Part shown: in pieces, positions 16,994 through 24,307 of the stretch
Layout of the letters: every line of letters starts with the position of its first letter
Position numbering within the stretch: position 1 is the first letter of the stretch
Source: Massilia sp. PDC64
GTDB lineage: Bacteria; Pseudomonadota; Gammaproteobacteria; Burkholderiales; Burkholderiaceae_D
Direction of reading: 5' to 3'
Length of the DNA stretch: 64,000 bases
Assembly: GCF_900101265.1 (NCBI RefSeq)
Contig: NZ_FMZS01000001.1
Span: 186,001 to 250,000 of the forward strand
The notes under the pieces: generated by a model
Database searches by the model: none
What the model was told of the DNA's origin: nothing
What the model saw: the letters and a program-made list of their open reading frames with translations, nothing else
Made by a program: the position numbers and the translations under genes

Positions 16994-18476
16994 ATCTCCC
17001 ACGCAAGACGCACCCGCGGACGCCCGCGAAATCCGTTCCGTCTACCTCGCCCTGATGGCCGTGCTGGGCCTCGGCGCGCTCGACCAGAGCATCGTCGCCA
17101 CCGCCCTGCCCCGCATCGTCGGCGACCTGGGCGGCATGAACCATTTGTCGTGGGTCGTGACGGCGTACGTGCTCGCGTCCACCGCCACGATGCCGCTGTA
17201 CGGCAAGCTGGCCGACCAGTACGGGCGGCGGCCGATGATCTTCACGGCACTGTTCACGTTCCTGCTCGGCTCCGTGCTGTGCGGCTGCGCGCAGAGCATG
17301 GTCCAGCTGATCGCGTTCCGCGCCATCCAGGGCATGGGTTCCGGCGGCTTCATGCCGCTCGCGCAGATCATCATCGGCGACCTCGTGCCGCCGAAGGAAA
17401 GAGCGCGGCGCCAGGGCTCGATCGCGATCGTGTTCGCCGTCACCAGCGTGCTCGGTCCCGTGCTGGGCGGGATGATGACGGACCTGCTGTCATGGCACTG
17501 GATCTTCTTCATCAACCTGCCCGTCGGCGCCGTCGCGTTCTACGCCATCGCGCGTTCGCTGCGCAAGCCCGTGCAGACGCACGCGCACCGCATCGACTAC
17601 CTCGGCTCCGTGCTCCTCACCGTGTCCATCACCGCGCTGCTGCTGATCCTCGCGCTGGGCGGCACGGAGTGGGCGTGGGATTCCGTGCAGGTGCAGGTGT
17701 GCGCGGCATTGACGGTGGTGCTGGGCGGCTGGCTGGTGGTGCACCTGCGCCGCGCGGAGGAACCCGTGCTGCCGCCGGACCTGTTCCACAGCCGCGTCTT
17801 CAACATCGCCTGCATCGTGATGGCGCTGACGTTCATGGGCCTGATGGGCGCGAGCGTGTTCTTCCCGCTGTTCTTCCAGCTCGTGATGGGCAGCAGTCCC
17901 GCGCATTCGGGCATGATGACGGTGGCGATGATGGTCGGGATGATCGCGTCGTCGACGTTGAACGGCCGCGTGCTGTCGCGCTCGGGCAAGTACAAGGCCG
18001 TGCAGGTGGGCGGATTGTCGGCGGCGGTGCTGGCGTTCGCCGTCCTCGCGTGGGGCATGGACACGGCGCGCGGCTACTGGATCATCGAGCCCGCGATCTT
18101 CATGCTGGGCGCGGGCCTGGGCCTCGTGATGCCCAACATGACGATCGCCGTGCAGAACGCCCTGCCCGTCCCGCGCCGCGGCGTGGGCACGGCGATGCTG
18201 ACGTTCTTCCGCTCGCTTGGCGGCCTGCTGGGCGTGACGGGCTCCGGCGCCATCCTCGCGCACCAGGTGCACGCGCACGGCATCGCGGACGTCGCGCGTG
18301 CGGGCGCGCACGGCGCGGCTACGGCCATGCCCGCCGCGCAGGCGCTGACGGTGGAAGTCTACCGCCACGCCATCGCCAACATCTTCGGCGCGGGCGCGCT
18401 GATCGTGCTGGCGGGGCTCATCGCGCTGCTGTTCCTGCCGGAGCTGCCGCTGGCGGGACAGCAGGCGCAACGCTGA
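16983..18476 (+). CDS. DHA2-family (EmrB/QacA type) drug:H+ antiporter
   Basis: A 497-residue MFS exporter with about 14 transmembrane helices. Motif A is seen as GKLADQYGRRPMI (about residues 74-86), and motif C-like glycine-rich sequence as VTSVLGPVLGGMMTD (about 152-166). The opening LGLGALDQSIVATALPRIVGDLGG is the classical DHA2 first helix with the conserved D. It expels hydrophobic toxicants in exchange for protons. The ATG at 16983 lies inside the end of the MarR gene. No EmrA membrane-fusion or TolC-like gene is next to it, so it probably acts as a single component. Confidence 0.9.
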   Translation: MKTESPTQDAPADAREIRSVYLALMAVLGLGALDQSIVATALPRIVGDLGGMNHLSWVVTAYVLASTATMPLYGKLADQYGRRPMIFTALFTFLLGSVLCGCAQSMVQLIAFRAIQGMGSGGFMPLAQIIIGDLVPPKERARRQGSIAIVFAVTSVLGPVLGGMMTDLLSWHWIFFINLPVGAVAFYAIARSLRKPVQTHAHRIDYLGSVLLTVSITALLLILALGGTEWAWDSVQVQVCAALTVVLGGWLVVHLRRAEEPVLPPDLFHSRVFNIACIVMALTFMGLMGASVFFPLFFQLVMGSSPAHSGMMTVAMMVGMIASSTLNGRVLSRSGKYKAVQVGGLSAAVLAFAVLAWGMDTARGYWIIEPAIFMLGAGLGLVMPNMTIAVQNALPVPRRGVGTAMLTFFRSLGGLLGVTGSGAILAHQVHAHGIADVARAGAHGAATAMPAAQALTVEVYRHAIANIFGAGALIVLAGLIALLFLPELPLAGQQAQR

Positions 18477-18480
18477 TGCA

Positions 18481-19134
18481 TCAGATGTCGGTGAATACCG
18501 CCTCGGACGCCAGGCGCGACTTCGGCAGCTTCGCATTGAAGTCGTCCGCGCTGCGGTAGCCGAGGGCCACGATCACGGTGCTGGTAAAACCGCGCGCACG
18601 CAGGCCCAGCGCCTTGTCCAGCACCTCGGCATTGAAGCCTTCCATCGGCGTCGCATCCACTTCCAGGCTGGCGGCGCCCAGCAGCAGGGTGCCCAGCGCG
18701 AGATAGGTCTGCTTCTCGTACCAGTGCTGCACGTCCTTCCGGTCGTAGCGGTGCAGGTCCGTGAACGCGGCGCGGCCGCCCTGCTGCGCGGTCTTCGCGG
18801 CGTCGTTGACGAAGCGGCCGTCCCGCTCTTCCTGCGCCAGCACGGCGTCCTGGTGCGTCTCGTCCACGAAGGCGCGCGACGCCAGCACGATCACGTGCGA
18901 AGAATCGCGGATCTTGGCCGTGTTGAACGGAAAGCCCGCCTCGGTGGCCTGCGCGATGCGCTCCTTGCCCTCCTCCGTCGACGCGACGACGAAATGCCAA
19001 GGCTGAGAGTTGACGGACGACGGCGCGAGGCGCAGCAGTTCGCGCAGGGCGTCCACGACGGCTTGCGGGATCCTGCGCGTGCGGTCGTAGGCCTTCGTGG
19101 TGTGGCGGCGGCGGGCAGTTTGTACGATGTCCAT
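18481..19134 (-). CDS. nfsB: oxygen-insensitive NAD(P)H nitroreductase
   Basis: A 217-residue FMN enzyme, the same length as E. coli NfsB, with conserved motifs in order: RRRHTTKAYD, LRLAPSSVNSQPWHFVVASTEEGK, QEERDGRF, TYLALGTLLLGAASLEVDATPMEGF and FNAKLPKSRL. It forms a cytoplasmic homodimer that reduces nitroaromatics and quinones by two electrons. The ATG at 19134 is preceded by AAGGAG. The stop lies 4 bases from that of the DHA2 pump on the other strand. The royal-jelly-type gene is 11 bases upstream on the same strand, so they form a likely two-gene operon. Confidence 0.9.
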   Translation of the reverse strand: MDIVQTARRRHTTKAYDRTRRIPQAVVDALRELLRLAPSSVNSQPWHFVVASTEEGKERIAQATEAGFPFNTAKIRDSSHVIVLASRAFVDETHQDAVLAQEERDGRFVNDAAKTAQQGGRAAFTDLHRYDRKDVQHWYEKQTYLALGTLLLGAASLEVDATPMEGFNAEVLDKALGLRARGFTSTVIVALGYRSADDFNAKLPKSRLASEAVFTDI

Positions 19135-19145
19135 GATGTTCTCCT

Positions 19146-20252
19146 TCAGTCGATCTTCACGCGCAGCAGGCGATAGGGTTTGACGCGCAGGTCCTTGCCC
19201 CCGTTGAAGCCGGCCTGGCGGTGCAGCTGGTTGGCGATCACGTACAGGTAGCCGTCCGGGCCGACGTACAGCGTGTCCGGCCACGACATGTCCGGGCCCT
19301 GTGCGATCGTGGTCCATTGACCGCCCGGCGCCAGCTTGCGCAGCGCATCGTGCTCGTAGTCGCCGCCGTAGACGTTGCCCTTCGCATCCGCTTCCAGGCC
19401 GTCCGACGCGCCCTTGTCGCCCAGGTTGCGCACGGCCTTCGCGATGTCCGCGTCGGTGGCGTCCGGGTCGCGCAGCAGGCGGGTCGGCACCGAATAAAGC
19501 GTGCGGCTCGACAGCGCGCAGAAGTACAGGGTCTCGCCGTCCGGCGACAATGCGATGCCGTCCGCCGCGACGTTGAACGGCTGCGGCTTGCCGTCCGGGC
19601 CCGTGGTGGCCAGGGCCTTGCCGTGGATGGTGGCAACAAAGCCCGGCGCGGGCGACGTCGTTGCGTGGCCGCTCAGGCGGCGTAGCGCCTTGCCCGTCGC
19701 GAGGTCGAGCACGATGATGGCACCAGGGCCCTTGATCGACGAATCGGTCACGTAGGCGACGCCTTCGGTGCCGACACGGAAATCGAAGCGCATGTCGTTC
19801 ACGTACGTCGTCGGCAGGATCACGTTCGCCGGGAACACGACGGTCTTGACGACCTTGTTCGTCCTGAGGTCGACGGCGACGAGCTTGGCGCCGCCCGCTT
19901 TCGGCGCGGCGAAGCCCGGCGCGGCCGTGTCGAGGATCCACACGCGGCCGCGGCCGTCGGCGACGACGCTCTGCACGCTGATCAGGCCCTTGGCCGGGTC
20001 GGCGGCTTCATGGTTGAACGCGGCATCCGGATACGCGACCGGCTTGCCGTTGCGCAGTTCCGCCACGGTGAACGGCACGTCGTCGCCCCAGCGCGGGAAG
20101 TTGACGAAGATGCGGCCGTCCTTGCTGACGGTGACGCCGGTGGGCATGGCGCCCGTGAATTCGGCCACGCGCTCGATCTTCGCAGGGCCGGCGGCAGCGG
20201 CGGTGCCGGCGAATGCGGCGACGAGGGCGGCGGCGATCATCAATCGTTTCAT
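19146..20252 (-). CDS. exported major royal jelly protein/L-dopachrome tautomerase-related protein
   Basis: A 368-residue secreted protein. It has a signal peptide (MKRLMIAAALVAAFAGTAAAA) and then a six-bladed propeller with family marks MPTGVTVSKDGRIFVNFPRWGDDVPFT, VADGRGRVWILDTA, TYVNDMRFDFRVGTEGVAYVTDSS and SDGLEADAKGNVYGGDYE. Bacterial members are often called L-dopachrome tautomerase-related, but activity is rarely shown. It is the first gene of a leftward pair with nfsB and is transcribed away from the LysR gene at 20381, its likely regulator. Substrate is unknown. Confidence 0.8.
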   Translation of the reverse strand: MKRLMIAAALVAAFAGTAAAAGPAKIERVAEFTGAMPTGVTVSKDGRIFVNFPRWGDDVPFTVAELRNGKPVAYPDAAFNHEAADPAKGLISVQSVVADGRGRVWILDTAAPGFAAPKAGGAKLVAVDLRTNKVVKTVVFPANVILPTTYVNDMRFDFRVGTEGVAYVTDSSIKGPGAIIVLDLATGKALRRLSGHATTSPAPGFVATIHGKALATTGPDGKPQPFNVAADGIALSPDGETLYFCALSSRTLYSVPTRLLRDPDATDADIAKAVRNLGDKGASDGLEADAKGNVYGGDYEHDALRKLAPGGQWTTIAQGPDMSWPDTLYVGPDGYLYVIANQLHRQAGFNGGKDLRVKPYRLLRVKID

Positions 20253-20361
20253 GTCTGGCTCCTGAAGGTTGTGTAGACTCTCGACTGCTTTGTTTCCTGA
20301 AAGGATGCGTCCATGATATGGAGCGTCGAGCCATCAAAAAACCGGGGTAATCGGTCAGCAG

Positions 20362-20380
20362 TTTCACTCGCGGAGTGAAA
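20362..20380. promoter_or_regulatory. perfect inverted repeat TTTCACTC-GCG-GAGTGAAA at the LysR start
   Basis: An 8-bp perfect inverted repeat with a 3-base loop ends on the base before the LysR gene's ATG and contains its GGAG ribosome-binding site. As DNA it could be an autoregulatory operator. As RNA it would hide the ribosome-binding site in a stem. Confidence 0.45.
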
Positions 20381-21280
20381 ATGGTCCGGTTCGAAGACCT
20401 TGCCCTGTTCGTCCGCACGGCCGCGTGCGGCAGCTTTTCCAAGGCCGCGCGCGAAGCGAACCTGCTGCCCGGCCAGGTGAGCGCGGCCATCATGCGGCTC
20501 GAGCGCGACCTGGATTTACGCCTGTTCGCCCGTTCCACGCGCAGCCTGCGCCTGACGGACGAGGGCGAACGCTACCTGCCCTACGCGCGCGAGATCATCG
20601 ACCTGCTGCACAGCGGCCGTGACGCCATGCGGCGCGACGACGCCGAGCTCACGGGCACGCTGCTGCTGGCGGCGCCGTCCGACTTCGGGCGCAACATCCT
20701 GCTGCCGTGGCTGGGCGACTTCCGGCGCCGCCATCCGCGCCTGGAGATGCGCCTGCAGCTGTCGGACCAGGTGGCGGACGTGTTCCGCGATCCCGTCGAT
20801 ATCGCGATCCGCTACGGCCAGCACGCGGACGCCAGCTTCATCGCCCTGCCCCTCGCCCCGGACAACCGGCGCGTGCTCGTCGCGTCGCCCGGCTACCTGG
20901 AACAATGCGGCGAACCGCAGTCGCTGGACGACCTGCAGCGCCACAGCTGCCTGCTGTGGCAGATGCACGGCCGCGTGTACGACAAATGGGTCTTCCCGGC
21001 CGGGAAATCACGGCGCATCGTGCACGTGAAAGGCGCGCTCGCGAGCGACGACGCCGACGTCGTGCGGCGCTGGACCCTGGCCGGCGAAGGCATCGCCTAC
21101 CGGTCGTGGATCGACGTCGTGACGGACGTGCGCGCCGGCCGCCTGCGCGTGCTGCTGCCCGGCCAGCCGGGAGAGCCCGCGCCGCTGTCGATGGTGTGCC
21201 CGCACCGGCGGCAGTTCTCGCCGGCCGTGCGCCAACTGCATGCGTTATTGACCGAGCGTTGCGCGCAACTGGTCGCCTGA
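20381..21280 (+). CDS. LysR family transcriptional regulator
   Basis: A 299-residue LTTR. The N-terminal helix-turn-helix reads FEDLALFVRTAACGSFSKAAREANLLPGQVSAAIMRLERDL (about 3-43) with the usual RSLRLTDEGERYL after it. The C-terminal ligand domain (about 90-295) has the type I/II periplasmic-binding-protein pattern. The ATG at 20381 is chosen because GGAG sits 5 bases before it; a GTG six bases upstream is possible. It lies back to back with the royal-jelly-type/nfsB operon (128-base gap), the usual LTTR-target arrangement. Co-inducer is unknown. Confidence 0.9.
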   Translation: MVRFEDLALFVRTAACGSFSKAAREANLLPGQVSAAIMRLERDLDLRLFARSTRSLRLTDEGERYLPYAREIIDLLHSGRDAMRRDDAELTGTLLLAAPSDFGRNILLPWLGDFRRRHPRLEMRLQLSDQVADVFRDPVDIAIRYGQHADASFIALPLAPDNRRVLVASPGYLEQCGEPQSLDDLQRHSCLLWQMHGRVYDKWVFPAGKSRRIVHVKGALASDDADVVRRWTLAGEGIAYRSWIDVVTDVRAGRLRVLLPGQPGEPAPLSMVCPHRRQFSPAVRQLHALLTERCAQLVA

Positions 21281-21334
21281 CGATCGCACCGTGCTATCGT
21301 TGCCGCTCCATTTCCAGACCACGAAGGAGACGTC

Positions 21335-21814
21335 ATGATCAGCAAGAACACGATTTGCCTGTGGTACGACAACGATGCCCTGGACGCAGCGACGTTCTAC
21401 GCGCAGACCTTCCCCGACAGCTCGGTGGGCGCCGTCCACCGCGCGCCGGGCGATTATCCGGCCGGCGAGGAAGGCAATGTGCTGACGGTGGAGTTCACGG
21501 TGATGGGCATCCCTTGCCTCGGCCTGAACGGCGGCCCGGGCGTGAAACACACGGACGCGTTCTCGTTCCAGGTCTCGACCGAGGACCAGGAAGAAACGGA
21601 CCGGCTGTGGAATGCGATCGTCGGCAATGGCGGTGAGGAAAGCGCATGCGGCTGGTGCCGCGACCGGTGGGGCGTCTCGTGGCAGATCACCCCGCGCGTG
21701 CTGATGGAAGCTTTTACGGGCAGCGACCGGGCCGCGGCCAAGCGCGCGTTCAACGCGATGATGCAGATGAAGAAGATCGACGTCGCCGCGATCGAAGCCG
21801 CACGGCGCGGATAA
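21335..21814 (+). CDS. VOC superfamily protein, PhnB/3-demethylubiquinone-methyltransferase-like
   Basis: A 159-residue protein of the VOC fold. Motifs CLWYDNDALDAATFYAQTFPDSSVG, EFTVMGIPCLGLNGGP, FSFQVSTEDQEETDRLWNAI and CGWCRDRWGVSWQITPRVLMEAF define the PF06983 group, named after a 3-demethylubiquinone methyltransferase relation but mostly of unknown activity. No metal-binding His/Glu set is obvious. It is cytoplasmic. A GAAGGAGA sequence precedes the ATG. It stands 54 bases after the LysR gene and 3 bases from the stop of the opposing GGDEF gene. Confidence 0.85.
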   Translation: MISKNTICLWYDNDALDAATFYAQTFPDSSVGAVHRAPGDYPAGEEGNVLTVEFTVMGIPCLGLNGGPGVKHTDAFSFQVSTEDQEETDRLWNAIVGNGGEESACGWCRDRWGVSWQITPRVLMEAFTGSDRAAAKRAFNAMMQMKKIDVAAIEAARRG

Positions 21815-21817
21815 AAG

Positions 21818-23905
21818 TCAGGCGCGCGCCATCGCGTGCAGGGCGCCGCCCGTGTCGCGCGAGGGCGCCTGCGCTGCGCGTCCCGCCGGCTGGCGCGGAC
21901 CGTGCACGCAGGCCAGCGCCAGCCACGACGCCACGTCCGCGCCGTCGCGGTCGAGCGCCGCCATCACCGTGTCCGCCGGCGCGTACAGGCGCGTGACGAT
22001 GCGCGCCTGGTTGCGGCCCTGCGCCTTGCCCTGGTACAGCGCCCAGTCGGCCAGGCGCAGGGCGCACTGCCAGTCGAACGCGGCGCCGGCGCCCGGCAGC
22101 GCGACGATGCCCGCGGTGAGCGTCACCGGGATCGCGCATTTACCTGTGCCCGCGTCGACGGGCGTCGAGCCCACCGCCTCCAGGATCCGCTCCGCCATGC
22201 CCGCGACGCTGGCCGGGTCCATGGCGGGCGCGTGGATCATGAATTCCTCGCCGCCCCAGCGCACCACCATGTCGGTATCGCGCACGGCCGCGGCGAGCCG
22301 GCGCGCGACCTCGACGAGGACCGCGTCGCCCGCGCCATGGCCCCAGCGGTCGTTGATGCTCTTGAAATGGTCGATGTCCATCAGGACGAAGCAGTCGACG
22401 GCGTCCGGCACCGGGTGGCGGCGGTCGTCCTTGCGCACGCTCATCCGGTTCGTCAGCGAGCGCCGGTTGTGCAGGCCCGTCAGGGCGTCGTGCGTCGAAC
22501 CGAATTCGAGCTGCACGTTCAATTCCTTCAGGCGCGCGTTGCTGCGCGCCGCGCGCCGGTACAGCACCGTCACGACGGCGCCCGCCAGCACCGTCAGCAC
22601 GGCCGCGAACGTCGTCGCCAGTTGCACGGTGCGGCGGTTGTTCAGCTCCGCGTCCTTCAGCCGGTTTTCGCGCTGCAGCAGGACGATCTGCTGGCTGCGC
22701 CGGTGCGCGTCGAATTCTTCCTGCAGCGCCGCGATGGCGCGGTCGCGCGCGGCGCGGGCGCTCTGCTGTTGCAGCGACTGCTGCTCGCGCACGGTGGCCA
22801 GCGCCTGCCCGTACTGGCCCGCGCGCTCCAGCATGCGGCCCTTCTCGTCCAGCATGGCCTCGAGGTCGCCGGTCAGCTTGTCCTTGCGCAGGTGGGCGAT
22901 GACGCCGTCGACCCAGGGCAGGCCCTCGGCGATGCGTCCCTGTCCCATCAGCGAGAAGCCGAGATTGGCGCGCGCCATCTGGATGACGTTCTGGTCGCTG
23001 CCCTTTTCGGACACGGCCAAGGCCTTGCGCGATTCCGCTTCCGCGCGCACGTAGTCGTGGTGCTGCAGATAATAATCCGCGATATTGCCGCGGGTCGCCG
23101 CTTCCATGCCCTGCAATCCCGCGCGCACCGCCGTCGCCAGCGCACTTTCGAACGCGGCGATGCCTTCGCGGTCGCGTCCGATCCTGACCAGCGCGATGGC
23201 GCGGGTGAATTGCAGCGAAGCGAGCGGCCGCAGCGACATCTTCCGTTCCGCCAGCCCCAGGTCGGCGTACTCGATCGCCTTGGCGGGATTGTCCGCATTG
23301 ACGTACACCTGGGTGATCCGGGCATACATCACGGCACGCCTGCCGCTTTCGCCGGGCCGCCCCTGCAACAGGCGCAGGCCGCGCAGATAGGCCGCCAGCG
23401 CCTCGTCGAACCGGGCACGCAGGTTCAGGATGTCGCCCTGCGTCCGCTCGACCGACACCTTGAACACCAGCGACGTGTTGTTCGGCGCCTGCGCCACGAT
23501 CCTGTCGAGCAGCGCCTGGGCGTCGTCCAGCCGGTGCGCGTCGAGCAGCTCGCGCACCTGGGCCAGCATGGCCAGCGCGGCGCCCGCCGCGTCGCCGCGG
23601 GCCTGCGCCAGTTGCAGCGATTCGCGCTCCAGCGTGTACGCCGCATCCTGCTGGCCCAGGTCTTCCCGGAGCCAGGCTTCCGTGCGCAACAACGTCTGCC
23701 TGGCCTCGTAAGGCGCGTCCGGCCCCAGGTCGCGGCGTGCGGCCTGCGCCCGGTCGAGCGCGGCGAGCGGGGAATCCTGCGCGAGGTCCCAGATCATCTC
23801 CACTTCCGCCTGGGGATCGACGGCAGGATTGCCGGCGTGCGCGGCCGTTCCGAACGCCGTGGCGGTCACGAGCAGGAGGGAAGCGAGGCGGTGAGGAAAA
23901 GACAT
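21818..23905 (-). CDS. exported-sensor TPR diguanylate cyclase (GGDEF)
   Basis: A 695-residue protein. It has a signal peptide (MSFPHRLASLLLVTATAFGTAAHA), a periplasmic array of TPR-like helical repeats to about residue 390, a coiled segment, and a single transmembrane helix (TTFAAVLTVLAGAVVTVLY). A cytoplasmic GGDEF domain follows, with active-site GGEEF at about 551 and an upstream RDTD, the inhibitory c-di-GMP I-site at the canonical 5-residue distance. It should make c-di-GMP from two GTP and be product-inhibited; the TPR region would sense a periplasmic partner. The start is chosen for the signal peptide; upstream ATG and TTG codons in frame (23944, 23971) are possible. Confidence 0.85.
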   Translation of the reverse strand: MSFPHRLASLLLVTATAFGTAAHAGNPAVDPQAEVEMIWDLAQDSPLAALDRAQAARRDLGPDAPYEARQTLLRTEAWLREDLGQQDAAYTLERESLQLAQARGDAAGAALAMLAQVRELLDAHRLDDAQALLDRIVAQAPNNTSLVFKVSVERTQGDILNLRARFDEALAAYLRGLRLLQGRPGESGRRAVMYARITQVYVNADNPAKAIEYADLGLAERKMSLRPLASLQFTRAIALVRIGRDREGIAAFESALATAVRAGLQGMEAATRGNIADYYLQHHDYVRAEAESRKALAVSEKGSDQNVIQMARANLGFSLMGQGRIAEGLPWVDGVIAHLRKDKLTGDLEAMLDEKGRMLERAGQYGQALATVREQQSLQQQSARAARDRAIAALQEEFDAHRRSQQIVLLQRENRLKDAELNNRRTVQLATTFAAVLTVLAGAVVTVLYRRAARSNARLKELNVQLEFGSTHDALTGLHNRRSLTNRMSVRKDDRRHPVPDAVDCFVLMDIDHFKSINDRWGHGAGDAVLVEVARRLAAAVRDTDMVVRWGGEEFMIHAPAMDPASVAGMAERILEAVGSTPVDAGTGKCAIPVTLTAGIVALPGAGAAFDWQCALRLADWALYQGKAQGRNQARIVTRLYAPADTVMAALDRDGADVASWLALACVHGPRQPAGRAAQAPSRDTGGALHAMARA

Positions 23906-24307
23906 GACAATGCGCCGGCCGGAAGTCAATACGTCTGGAGTCATTATGGACTCAACTTTGACTTTCCTCAAGGAAACGACTTGGGCGATGCGCTAGCACA
24001 ACATTGCCAAAATGTTCGCGCATAACATTCATGTTACGTAACATTGGCGTGCGGCGCGCCACCGATACCCATTCCGATATCGGTCTACACCAAAAAGTTA
24101 TTGGCTTCTGAACAATTCCTGCACTACATTGTTCCTCGCCCGTCTCAATCCGTCTGTTTCTTCCATCCCGCGCCCGTGATCGACCCACGGCTGCAGGCCC
24201 GGTCGAACCTCGCGGATGAGCCGGGCGCCTCTGTTATCGCAATCATTTTCCTTTCACCTATCATGTACGGAGCCCTTCCGATGGCATGACCTTTCAAGGT
24301 AGATTCC
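23906..24307. promoter_or_regulatory. divergent control region with AACATT/AATGTT half-site cluster (24000-24046)
   Basis: A 400-base AT-richer gap separates the GGDEF gene and the GH3 gene. Between 24000 and 24046 lie AACATT-N5-AATGTT (24000-24016), a perfect TAACAT-TC-ATGTTA (24023-24036) and one more AACATT (24040-24045). Repeated half-sites in both orientations suggest cooperative binding of a regulator. No gene is seen in the gap, and the regulator is not encoded next to it. Confidence 0.45.
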
